Assembly (NCBI GenBank): GCA_032821775.1
Contig: JAVLRN010000009.1
Coordinates: 1-64,000, forward strand
DNA from: Sanguinoderma infundibulare
Lineage: Eukaryota; Basidiomycota; Agaricomycetes; Polyporales; Polyporaceae
Reading direction: 5' to 3'
Length of the DNA: 64,000 bases
In this document: positions 35,503-46,537 of the stretch, piece after piece
Layout: each line of letters opens with the position of its first letter
How positions within the stretch are numbered: position 1 is the first letter of the stretch
The notes under the pieces: generated by a model
The model's database searches: none
Seen by the model: only the letters and a program-made list of their open reading frames with translations
Told to the model about the DNA's origin: nothing
Made by a program: the position numbers and the translations under genes

Positions 35503-36269
35503 GATCGATATCGGCGGCGGCGGCGATTCGTAGTGTCTGCGCAGGGTCTTCGCGCGTGTCGTATGGTTCACTGGAGATTTCATCCGCATCGCGACAGTTT
35601 TGTGTCAATGGGGGGGGCGCAAGCAGCGGGCTAGGGGTCAGCAGAGCGGACGGACGGTCATGTCGAGAGACGGAGCGGAGAGTGGTGCTTGCCTCAAGGT
35701 TTCCAGCCCACGGGCTCGTGTGTGTCCGGAAGGCCGTGCGTGCGTGCGTGTTCTGGCAAATGGGCGACAAGATCAAGAGAAAGGGTTCTAGTCGTACAAG
35801 CGTGCGTCGTTCAAAGGGCCAGAGTATCTAGACAAGCAGCATCCGCGTCGAAAGCAGCAGCGCAGGTCGTGGTCAGAGTGCAAGCTCAAGATGGACGTCG
35901 CCAGCAGCTTCGCGTCGCCTGACCCCCAAACTCACTGCGCCATCTCTCGGGCGTCAATTCCGATCTTGGAAACGGAGGCTGTTGGAGCGAGTGCTTCAGA
36001 ACACACACTGCGGCACCGCGCGCTCCAACACTTCCATCGAACCAATGGATTGGATTGGAGACAGCCTAACAAGGACATTACTACGAATACAGGGTACTAC
36101 AAGAATCAACATTGATATCGTGATAGTCGGATATAACGTTACTCGAGCATTAATAGCGCAGCACTAGCGGGCAGGAGCAGTCTGCACCACCAAATACAAC
36201 CGGCACAAATTTACAACGCGCGGGACAGCACATGTATGCATCCGCAAGAAGGCGAAGCCAACCGAGCGA
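35503..36269. other. Intergenic, no gene seen
   Basis: Upstream region of the WD40 gene and 3' flank of the sugar transporter. Short frames only. Confidence 0.5.
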
Positions 36270-38372
36270 CTAGTGACCGCCCGCCGCGGGCGCATAGTGC
36301 TTCTCGCCGATCCCCGCTTCGTGCTCGTACAGTGGCGGGAGGGGCTCCACCTTCATCCGGAATACGTACTTTTTGATGTGGTGCGGGAGCGCCTTGATCT
36401 GGTACGCGGCGTGAATGTGCGTCGGCACCGAGAACACCTGGTCGAGCTCCTCCAGCGACAGCGCCTTCGTCTCCGGCAGGAAGAGCAGGATGAGCACGAA
36501 CCCGATCGCGTTCCAGCCCGCGTACCACCCGAACGCGCCCTGAGGCGTGAACGCGGTCAGCAGCCGCGGGAACGTGATGGCGACGACAAAGTTGAAGAAC
36601 CAGAGCAGCGACGTGGCGTACGCCATGCCCGTGTCGCGGATGTAGAGCGGGAACGCCTCGGCCGAGTACGTGAACGGCACCGGGCCCTCTCCCGGCGAGT
36701 ATGCCATCGTGAACAGGTAGATGCCGAGCGAGACGACGGCGATGCGCGCGTCGCGGCTGCTCTCGGGGATGAAGAACGCGAACCCGGTCATGAGCAGGAA
36801 GATGGACATGAGCGGGAACGTGACGAGGAGTAGGTTGCGGCGACCGAAAGTGTCGATCGTGTACACCGCCGGGAGCGCGAACACCCAGTTGAGCATGCCG
36901 AAGCCCCACGACGCGAGCAGAGCCTGGATGTCGGTGAACTTGGCCTGCGAGAAGATGTTGGACGAGTAGTAGGCGATGACGTTGACGCCGCAGAACTGCT
37001 GCATGAACATGACAATGCCCGACGCCAGGGTCGCGCGGCGGTTGCGGGGGACGGTGAAGAGCTCGACGAACAAGTTGCGGCCGGTCGTGATCTCCTCCTC
37101 GGCCTCAAGCAGGACGTGGATGTAGTACAAGTCCCGAGTGGCCTGGATCGTGGAGCGGCGCAGGCGACGAATGGACTCGTACGCTGCGTCGTAGCGGCCC
37201 TTCTTGATGAGCCAACGAGGAGACTCGGGGCACAAGAATACCTGAGACATGATGATCAAGGCGGGAATGCCAGCCTACGAGCAACGTGTCAGGACCGAAG
37301 GAAGCAACCAATTAGGCCGAATGCCATACTCACACTACCGAGCATCAGACGCCAGTTGAGACCGGTAATACCGTGCGGGTCGGGTACATGGTAGAACGCC
37401 AAGCTCATGACGGTTCCAATCATGATACCGAACGCCGTCCACATTTGCCTTTAGCCACAATATCAGTTTCTCTCCAGGATCCGCACGACCGTCTACAGCC
37501 CACGTACCACATCATGACGAGTGCGCCACGAATGGCCGGCGGCGTACACTCTGCGGCATATACGGGGACGGTCGCAGACTTGGGGCCGATACCGAAACCG
37601 AGGAAGAAACGGGCGATGAACAAGTGCCACCACGTGTTGGTGAGACCTTGCCAGATGCAAGTGATGAAGGAAATGAAGGCGGAGATAAAGATGGTTCCGC
37701 GCCGTCCAAAGTACTTGTTCATCGGCGCCGAGAGCCAGCAGCCGATAATGCCGCAGCACAGCTAAATTCGGAGATGCACGTTATGAACACACCGGCCGAC
37801 GATCAGAAGAAATGAAAGGACGCACGTAGGGCGCGCCGTTGACGAGGCCGAGCAACCACTGGTTATTGGTGTCGCTCTGGGGAATCCCGATCTGGTTCGG
37901 GAAGAACAAGTTCGCGCCGTTGATGACGGACTCGTCCATCTGTCAAACACGGCACACGGTCAGATAGCCGATAACGGTGGATAGGATTTGCTGCGACGCT
38001 TACACCCTGGACCGCTGCGGAAAGCGAGCAGAGAATGACCAAGTAGTAGAGCTGGAGAGGCTGGTCCCAGCGGTTCTCGAGTTCGCGGCGGAGGACGGCC
38101 TTGTCCTCCTCGGACAGCTGAGGCAGGGACTCGAACGCGGTGGGGTCCTGGGCGACTAGTGCACCTTTCTTGAACTCCTCCTCGAGGTGGCCGAGGTTGT
38201 GGGTCTTGGCGAAGGTGGCCGCGTCTTGCATGAGCTGCTCATGGGGGATGCCGGCGAGGGGGTTGGCGAGCTTGATGTTGGCCGCGGTGTTGTCGATGTG
38301 CTTGACCTCCTTGTCCTCCTCGGAGATAGACTCCTGGCGCTTGACCGAGGCTTTCTCGTTCTCGGCGGACAT
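36270..38372 (-). CDS. Major facilitator superfamily sugar transporter
   Basis: Five exons (38372-38004, 37939-37826, 37761-37508, 37448-37334, 37274-36270) make 618 residues. An N-terminal hydrophilic region of about 110 residues (NPLAGIPHEQLMQDAATFAK...) precedes the first span. The sugar-porter motifs NKYFGRRGTIFISAF, RFFLGFGIGPKSATVPVYAAE-type loop, PESPRWLIKKGRYDAA, QQFCGVNVIAYYSS, DTFGRRNLLLVTFP and PETKALSLEELD are all present in order, so 12 membrane spans are expected. It should import a hexose or related polyol at the plasma membrane; the substrate cannot be deduced. All introns are GT-AG and 51-64 nt apart from the first donor context (GGT|GTAAGC). Confidence 0.95.
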
Positions 38373-41309
38373 GGCGGAAGGCGCGCGGGGGAGGGTCGTC
38401 GCGGTCCTGGGCGAGGGCGAGAAGAGAGGGCGGATCCGGTCTCAACTGGGCTCGTCCAGAACGAGGACGGCGGGAAGAGGGTGGGAGACGAGGATATCCA
38501 AGTGGGACCCGAAGCTTTATGTATTTCTCGGTGAGCATCAGATCAGAAGACGCCGAGGAGCTCCACTCTGGCGAACGACTTTCCCTGCCAATTCCGGAGC
38601 TCGCAGGCAGACGAGTGATGGTGTTGCAAGGTGGATTAGCCGATCATTCCTGCAGGCGTCTCTCCCCCGCCGGCTAACCTCCACCCCATGATTCCCCGCT
38701 CCCCCGCTGCCTGCGCATGCTGCCCCGCTCCCGCTCTTCAACCGGCGATCTTCTGCAGCTTCTCTTCCCTGTGCCTTCGCGTGCAGCATCGACGCAACAG
38801 CCAGGAAGCCAGGACGATGTCTCTCGCGTACCACGGTAAGGTTCAGTGGCATCGAGACATGCTCTGATCTGGGGTGCATTTCTCTAGCCGCTGCACACCG
38901 ATGGCCCGTCTTTCGGCAGAACCGGCCTGTCGCGCTGGGGCGCTGCGAGCTCCAAGCCCACTCTCACCTCCGTCAATTTTCGTATCTTCCACACCGGTGA
39001 TGCACCATCCGCCTGCCCCCGCATCTTCCGTTCATGCCCCCGTTCCTAGGTGCATAACCGTAACGTTCGACTTCCGCCGCGTCCGTTCTCATGTATATAT
39101 GCACCTCGTCTGGGACGGCCTGCCACAGTTCCGCCTCTCCAACAAGCATCCTTGGCTGTGTGAATCGGAACCCCCGCTGTGGTCAGCACGAGATTGATTG
39201 AAGGTGCTCGCCTTTCGCTTAACAATCACCGTGAGGCTCGAACGCCTCCCGCTCCCCGCCGCGTCCTGTGTTTGATCGTCGTCCATACGAAACGCGGAGA
39301 TCGTTCCTGGCCTGGGGGTCAGCTGACGCCGGGAGCATTCAACTGCGATGCCTGAGGACGATGTGCGCACGGTGAGACTGGTGAGACCGCCAAACGAAAA
39401 TTTTGTGGGTGGGGCAGACGACCTGTGGTCCTTGTGCCTACCATCAATTGTCGGTGGTCATCCCGCCCGATCGCTACCGTCGGATCTCGCGCTCCACCTC
39501 CAAACCGGGCAATACGTTCGACGCCGGACATCCGGTCCGGTTTCCGTGTCCGGCGGAAGGAGTTCATCCAGGGCGGGGACGGCGAGGCTGAACGCCTCTT
39601 CCAAGTTTCTCCGACCACCGACCTACGCTAGACGGGACTAGACTGAGATTAACTTTGGTAGGGCCGCCTTGGCGAATGTCTGCTAATATATAACCGCAGT
39701 CCCAAGACTCCACGACGCACCGGATGCCATCCCAGGAGGGTAAGCACATGTTGCACCGGAGAGCCGTCGCGCACGAGTCCGAGTCAGTTATTGCAACCGG
39801 TGGACGTGTTAATGATGCGCAGACTTCGACCAACAACAGCCTCCTCAAGGCCGACGCGGACGAGCGAGCTGAACTTCTCGCAAGTCCGGGGATACCGCCA
39901 AGTTCAGGAACCTGACGCTATGATGTCATAACGTCAAGCCGGCCAGACGGGAGTTGCTCGATTTAGGTCAAGCGTCAGCGACGCTGTGTCTGTAACCGCT
40001 TCTTGTGTCTTCCCACTGCTGGCACTAGTCCTTGTTCACAACAATCTTCGTGGCCACAAACAGTGCTTATGACGTCGAGGGTCCACAGATTATAGATGCA
40101 GCGTCGGCGTCAAGACCAGAGAGCGCGACTCGCACCGCATACGTCGAACGTGCCTGAGCAGGACAAGAGTCTCGTAACAGTCTCGTAACACGCCGCGGGG
40201 TGAATAAGACACCGAGGTTGGAAGGCTTTGTGGCCAACGCAACGTAGTCCGATCCGCTTGAGAAGACACGGGCGAACCGCCGAATGCTGCATGCGGGGAT
40301 ATCCAACACAATTGGGCTTGACGTCACTAGAGCGATAGTCTTTAGCCGTGCGCTCAGCAGGAACCGGCGGACCTGTAACACGACACATCTTCCCCGACTC
40401 ATTCTTTGTCGGATCTCGGATGACGTCGTTCGGATCCCCGGTCTGCCATTCCGACGACTTCAACCACTTCACCGCCGGGTTGTCAGCGCAGGTCAGCGTT
40501 CAAACGTTCAAGCTCAAGACCGATCCGAGACTGCGGCAGGCGCATTCCCGATTATGTCCGACCTGTTCGCAGTACCGATAGTTGTGTAGAGGCTAACTGA
40601 ATGCACAAATCGTCTCAATGCGCCCGCAATCAGGCGACGATCGTGCGGCGGGCTTCTGGAGTAGGGAATGAAAGTCAGTAGAGGCACGCCCGTAAAGATT
40701 TCTCGCGAACCTACCCGGCCGGCCACTTTCTAACCTCACTCCGAGACGACCTCTGGCATCCTAACCCATGTAGTCATCCTTACCTCAACAATATAGCCTT
40801 GGATAACGCGGATCGCCCAGGGCCCTTATGCAAAAGACCAATCTGCGCGTTCATTAGTCAAACTGCTATGTGCGGACCTGTTATTTGAGGAGATCGGCGG
40901 CGTTGCTTCCTATAATAATCCCACGGAAGCCGATGTGTGCCGCCCATCAAGATGAGCAAACCGAAATCACTACTCACTTGTTTTTGTTGTGCCGTGGCAC
41001 TGGCATGTATATACCTTTGGTAGGACGAGAAATCAAAGGTCCTCGGCGTTCAACGTTCACTGCCAAACCGTCAACCTTCCGCACGACCACTCTTCGGCAG
41101 ACGAAACTGACATGCTTACATGCATCCCTAGGCAAGCACTTGACGACATATATGAGTCGTCATAGCCGTACGCGGCTCGCAGAGAGCCATGGCAGGATTG
41201 AACGTTTACCTCGAGGGCGACGTCATCGCCTCGGACACGCGGACCGTTCACGGACCGTAATCCCGCAACACGTTTTCGGAAGATAGGATCATATCGACGT
41301 GACACCGCG
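38373..41309. other. 2.9 kb gene-poor stretch
   Basis: It holds the sugar-transporter upstream region, then sequence with only short overlapping frames on both strands. No transposon terminal repeats or coding domains recognised. Confidence 0.45.
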
Positions 41310-42350
41310 ATCGCCTCCAACTCTTCATGCCACGACCACTGGCAACGTGCGTTGAAGGTCATCCACCATTTGATCTCAAAGAGGTTCTGCAAGTAGCGCG
41401 TCCTGTCGCTGCAACCCGCGACGTCGTCAGCTCGTCGATCCCGCAAGACGCGTCCCGGAAGGGAGAGAGGGAGAGAGAGAATGGAGAGGTACGTACGCCG
41501 TTCCGTGCCACACTTACATCTTCGGCCGCGCACCAGTGTAGCCGGCGTACGCAGCGTACACTCGGTCCGCCCACTGCTCGCCCGTCAAGATCAGCTCACC
41601 CTCGGAGCACTGCTAGTTCCAGCTGTCGTCCGGCAGCACGGGCAGCGGCAAGCAGTCGTACGTGACGCCCGAGTCGACGATCCCGGCCTTGAAGACGTCG
41701 GGGTGTGTACCCGCGAGCACGCTCGTCATCATCGCCCCGGAGGGGTTCCCGATGGTTGTGTGACAGGGTCTCGTTCGAGGAGACCTCCCAGCAGGTACCG
41801 GAGTGGGCTGCAGACAAATGGTGAGTACGTTTGCCTTGTCACGTTACGTGAAACGCGAGTAGCTCACGGAGTTGGGGTAGAGGACGACGTAGCCGTACGT
41901 CTCAGTGAGCTGCGCGAACTTGGACCCGGTGAAGTACGCCTACGCAGTACCCGTGCACTCTTCCGAGATTCAAGACGTCAGTGAGTGGATCACACTCCCC
42001 GCATGTTCCTTTGCTGACGTACAGTGGCTTGTACACGAACATATTGACACTGTTCTGGTTCGAGCCAAAGTCGGAGATCTGGTAGAGCGTCGAGGCAGGG
42101 ATGGCTGCGCTACCCGTCGGGGTCCTCGTCGTCCCGGGCGGCGCTGAGGTGGGGCGTTGGCGTGGCCGGAGCCTGGCCAGGCAAGCCTTGAGAGTACTAC
42201 TCGCTGATCTTTGAACAGAGACTAGAGACAAACGCACACGTTGGTGAGTGTCACTACCTTCCAAACCCGAGGGAATGTAAAAGTGAATTCATACGCACCA
42301 CAGGTCGTCGCGCCCGTTCAGCCGAGGCCGCCGCACTGGACCCACCCTTG
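41310..42350 (-). pseudogene. CBM1 + CE1 esterase (acetyl xylan/feruloyl esterase type) pseudogene
   Basis: Reading leftward: a CBM1 start QGWVQCGGLG, then TGA at 42320-42318 where the family has Trp, then TGATTC. Next come a Ser/Pro/Thr linker, LYQISDFGSNQNSVNMFVYK, AYFTGSKFAQLTETYGYVVL, the splice after YPNS, HSGTCWEVSSNETLSHN, and then a jump to another frame with PSGAMMTSVLAGTHPDVFKA. A second in-frame stop (TAG, 41615-41613) precedes QCSEGELILTGEQWADRVYA and PKMQVWHG, and a last diverged piece is LQNLFEIKWWMTFNA. The segment before the nucleophile GxSxG is deleted. The family deacetylates xylan outside the cell; this copy cannot. Confidence 0.88.
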
Positions 42351-42922
42351 CGCCTTGAGAACGGACAAGGGACAGATTATCTACGTATTGCGGGTGAATG
42401 ATGCTAGTCTGCGACTAGTGCCGACCACACTGTTCCCAGCCTCCATCATCAAGCTGGCAACGTCGAGTCTCTGGCCATCTACCTTCTTTTCATGCCTGCA
42501 ACCAGCCTGCAACTCAGAGGCCGTTACGGTGTTCATACATTCACCCGCGTTCAACGCAAAGTAGACTCAGATTGCGTCTTGAACTCTCCGCGCGTACAAC
42601 GGTGCTCTATTCTCTTGGGTCCGTCCTACTCAGTGTACAGCGTACTGATACATGCGGTTACAGCAAGCCAAAAAGACTAAAGTTGGCATATATCAAGTTA
42701 TCATGTGAGTCATACACGTCCACTGTGAAATCGGAGATCAAGAAACGGCTGTTCAACGACTCGTACGCCCGCGAGTCGGTCTCCAGATGGCTGGATTTGT
42801 TTGAAGGTAGGCTGCCTCAACATGAGAAAGGTGTAACCCGCACTCACACGTATCTGAAATCGGACTCGTTGCTTCTACGTACATGATAGGCAAGGTCAGC
42901 CAAACGTCCTGTTGCTCGATGA

Positions 42923-43330
42923 CTATCGCTGCACATACCCGACACCGATGGTCTGAAGTATCGCAAGTTTCTTGTCGGCCTCCCAGATGATGGGGAGCGT
43001 TCCTTCCTTATAATATACCCCATACTTGGTCAGAATACCGTCTTCATAGCCCGGCAGGACGGTCGCAACGAGGTTCCCGGAGGTATCGGTGAAATTTCTG
43101 CCGGCAGTCAACCTGTGAGTCCCAGCATATTTACGGAGAGCGAAGGAACTTACCCAGTGACGGGATAGTAGATCTGTCTGCCCAACGGCCCCATCCAACG
43201 TCTGGATGGGACCAATGATAAGAGTGCCAACAAAGATCGTCTCGAACTTGGGAGGGGGAGGGCCGCCCCAATGTGCCGAGCACACGGTGGCGAGGGCAAC
43301 GAGCGAAGAGAGGAGTGTAAAGAAACGCAT
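42923..43330 (-). pseudogene. Small secreted protein (DUF3237-like pattern), copy A, one-base frameshift
   Basis: ATG 43330 opens MRFFTLLSSLVALATVCSA, a clear signal peptide, then HWGGPPPPKFETIFVGTLII. The exon ends at 43154 (GT donor) and resumes at 43112 to the stop at 42923. The frame does not close unless one base of a four-C run (43189-43192, plus strand) is removed. With that removed the order matches copy B (GPLGRQIYYPVTG then RNFTDTSGNLVATVLPG). The intact form would have 121 residues. The pattern P-V/I-T-G-G, VLPG and alternating strands resembles the DUF3237 (UPF0311) barrel, known mostly by sequence; function unknown. A sequencing error in the homopolymer would make the gene intact. 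Confidence 0.7.
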
Positions 43331-43370
43331 GGTGCGGTGTGTATGTCCACCTCCCTCTCTGCACTGCAGA

Positions 43371-43380
43371 CTATATGTGC
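43371..43380 (-). promoter_or_regulatory. TATA-like element shared by both secreted-protein copies
   Basis: GCACATATAG lies about 40 nt upstream of the copy A ATG. The same word is kept upstream of copy B (about 46135-46144). Confidence 0.45.
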
Positions 43381-43785
43381 ACGCGAGACGCCAGACCTTC
43401 GCCTTCTCGTCTGTAGCTGCGATATGGATTCGGAGTATTCGGCTCCTCGCAGGCTGGACTGCGTCTGTCGAGACATTGCGATTTCCCCAAGGACTCCTGG
43501 ACGAGGCACGAGCGAGCCGCAGAAGACTGGTCTGCCCAGAAATGCTAAAAGGAAGCCACAGCGTGGTGGAGGAATGCCGTCCTCGGCTGCGATTCCGTCG
43601 TATATACCGCCCTAAGTCTGACCCTTTCACGCCTTGCGCCACGCCAAGCCTGACTTCCATCCAACAGCGATGACCAAACAGGAATCCGTCGCGCTAAAAC
43701 AACCGCCGCACCAACCACGGGGCCTCCTCCTGTCCCCGTACATGCCGGCCCTGACCCCGGGGCTACTCTTTGTGGTAGACCTCGA

Positions 43786-45327
43786 CAGTCGATCCATGTG
43801 GCGTGAGACAAGGCCCGCCACATATATGACCACCCTCCTCCCTCAAGGTCTGCCTAGGGGAGACAAGGCCCGCAAGGACCGTACACAATGCTCCTGCACG
43901 CTCCTACCCCTGCTCCCAATCCAGCATCCACAATACACATCCGCATCTGCTCTCCCGTCACACCCGATGCGATGCACGTATGTCGTGCTGAGTACGAGAT
44001 CGGAAGCGCTGGCGACAACATCTGTCCTTTCCAGGCCAAGTGCACGCTCCGCAAGTGAGTACTAGCGAGGAACACCTAGGTTTCGTCAGTTATCTGGAGC
44101 TCGGGAGGAAATGTACAGGCTTCTGTGCACTGTTCATCGATCGTGTTCTGGCCGGGCCGCGGGGAATTCATCGCTACTCACCGCCTCAATCGCTCCCATG
44201 ATTGCTTGCAACACAGTAGTCACCGCGTTCACTGGCGTCATCAACGCGTTCCCGAGTTGGGATAACACTAGGCCCTGCAGCCGCGGAAAGCATTGGTGTT
44301 CGAATTTACCGAGATCGAGAGGTACGTCAGCTTTATCGATCGTTCGAGCTCGACAATATGTCATCTTGATGCACTGCATCGAGTCTCTGGCTTCTTTTCA
44401 TTCCGGTACCAAGGCAACACGACTTTGTTGAAGCGGTTAGGATACCTGCAGTCAGCGGCGGTGCTTCGCATCTCGAGTCGCCCTGACGTCAAGTCTGCGG
44501 CCCTCTTGATGAACGCCTCGGAGGCCGAAGAGGCCTGAGGACACGTATCGCCTTTAGGGATACGCAGAAGGACGCATTTGCACACCTTGTCGCGCCGGCA
44601 AAACCTGCACGGCGCCGGCGTCCGGGCGGCGGAGGCTTCTTCGTCCTTGAGACGAATTGTGGGTGGCTGTAGTATGCCCGAGGAATATGTCCTTCCAAGG
44701 TGATCTTTCGCCTTCTGAGCATATGAATTTCCATGTCGCTCCGGCTGAGATCTTGATCGCGCCCGCTGAATACGTTACGGGCGTAATTGGCGGCCAATAA
44801 TGCTCGAACGAGTTCATCGCCTGCGGCACCTGTTGTGGTGGATGGTGAATGGAGGGGGATTACGACAGAGGTCAGAGTTGAAGTCCGCTCGGGCAGTGTT
44901 GCGGTCAGATGAACATCGATTGGATTGGAGGAAGGACGACAGAGCGAGAAGAAAGCAAATACGAGCGAAGCGGAGTGCATCACAAGAATAACTAAGAGAC
45001 CTCCCGTCCAAATACTGACACGCGGCGCCCGCGCCCTCGTTCCCCAATACCAGCTCCCGAGTCCGCGGAACCGGATATCAGGCTTGGGGATGTGGGGAAA
45101 CAGACGGGCAAGGCCACTACCCCGCATTGGAGACCCGGTACAGAGGAAACAGCGAACAAGCAAAGACAGCGACTATCCGTTCTTTAACGGTTCATCGTCT
45201 GTTTATGATTCAAATTCGTCATACTCACTATCGACATTCACCGGCAATTCCGACAGCCTCTGTGGACCCGGGCCAGCCAGCACTCGGAGACTTCGGTGTT
45301 TAGTGTCCCAATTTCTGCGAAACGTAT
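43786..45327. other. Stretch between duplication copies; weak fragments
   Basis: A minus-strand frame at 44134-44379 contains LGNALMTPVNAVTTVLQAIM, resembling short hydrophobic peptides common in Agaricomycetes, but it lacks the hydrophobic continuation. A minus frame starting near 44982 (MHSASLVFAFFSLCRPSSNP) could be a secreted protein, but it overlaps an equally open frame. Neither is firm. Confidence 0.3.
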
Positions 45328-46537
45328 AAGCAGATGCAGATTGGACACTCCACGCGTACAGTGGTGCTCGATTATCTTGGGGTCCGTACTACTAAGTGCA
45401 TGCGTACTGATCCATGCAGTTACGTGCGCAAGCCAAAAAGACTAAAGGGGATATATATCCCATCCACGGCCGGTAGGGTACGGCAGAGCAAGAAACGGCT
45501 GTTCAACGACTCGTACGTCGGCGAGTCAGTCTCCAGATGGCTAGATTCGTTGCGAAGGTAAGCTGCCTCGACCTGAGACAGGTGTAGCACGGACTTACAC
45601 ATATCTGACATCGAATGTGTTCGTCACTCTATGGACATGATAGCAAGGTCAGCCAGACATCCAGTCTCTCAATGATGATGATCGTTGCACATACTCGACG
45701 CCGATGGTCTCAAGTATCGCAAGTTTGTTGTCGACCTCCCAGGTGACGGCGAACGTTCGCTCCGGATAGAATACTTTAGAATTGGACCCAGCCGCGGCAA
45801 CAGCCGTAGATTCACCCGACAGGATAGTCGCGATTCGGTTCCCGGAAAGATCGGTGAAATTTCCACTGGCATTCAACCTGTAAGTCCCAGCACATTTACG
45901 GAGAGCGAAGGGACTTGCCCAGTGACAGGAAAGTAGATGCGTGTGCCCAGCGGTCCATCCAGACTGCGCTGTTCACCTACGACGAGAGTGCCGATTAAGA
46001 TCGTCTCGAAGTTGGGAGGGAGAGGGCCGCCCCAATGTGCCGAGCACACGGTGGCGAGGGCAGCGAGCGAAGAGAGGAGTGTCAAGAAATGTAGCATGTG
46101 GGGTGTACGCTCACATCCGTCTCCGTGCGGCAGACTATATGTGCACGGAAGACGCCAGGCCGTCGCCTTCTTCGCCTGGAGCTGTGATATGGATTCATAG
46201 CATTAGGCTCATTGAACGCCGGATTCTGTCTGTAGAGACACTTTGGTTCTTCCATGTCGGCCAAGGACTCCTGGACAAGGCACGGCGGCGGTCACGATCA
46301 AGTCGCAGAAGGTTAGTCTACCGAGAAATGACAAACGGAAGGCACAACATGATGGAGGATTGCCATCCTCGGCTGCGATCCCGTCATATATTCCGCCCAA
46401 AGTCCTCACTTCCTTCCAACAGCGATGACCAAACAGGAATCCGTCGTGCTGAAACCGCCGCCGCACCTGCCACAGGGCCGCCTCCTGTCCCCGTACATGC
46501 CGGCACTGGCCCCTGGGCTACTCCTTGTGGTAGGCCC
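45328..46537. repeat. Segmental duplication, copy B
   Basis: Partner of 42563-43785, same orientation, start-to-start distance about 2.77 kb. Confidence 0.9.
45649..46097 (-). CDS. Small secreted protein (DUF3237-like pattern), copy B, apparently intact
   Basis: Exons 46097-45919 and 45877-45649 join into 135 residues with no stop. Signal peptide MLHFLTLLSSLAALATVCSA, then HWGGPLPPNFETILIGTLVV, SLDGPLGTRIYFPVTG, NASGNFTDLSGNRIATIL and VTWEVDNKLAILETIGVEYV. The mature protein has no cysteine. The intron begins GCAAGT, where copy A has GTAAGT: a T-to-C change produced a GC-AG intron that still matches the GC-donor consensus. The C-terminus is longer than copy A by SSSLRDWMSG. Probably exported; function unknown. 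Confidence 0.75.

Larger units (their letters stand above)
42563..43785. repeat. Segmental duplication, copy A
   Basis: About 1.2 kb is repeated in direct orientation at 45328-46537. Shared landmarks include the AAGAAACGGCTGTTCAACG word (42739 and about 45490), the small secreted gene, its promoter, and the upstream block with GACCAAACAGGAATCCGTCG (about 43671 and 46426). Overall similarity is high but clearly imperfect. Confidence 0.9.

Noticed and set aside
36273..36833. Plus-strand 186-codon frame
   Set aside because: Shadow of the sugar-transporter gene, Arg/Glu-rich with no motif.
44489..44982. Possible secreted protein MHSASLVFAFFSLCR... on the minus strand
   Set aside because: The leader is weak, the sequence overlaps another open frame of equal length (44554-44829), and no family or splice support was found.
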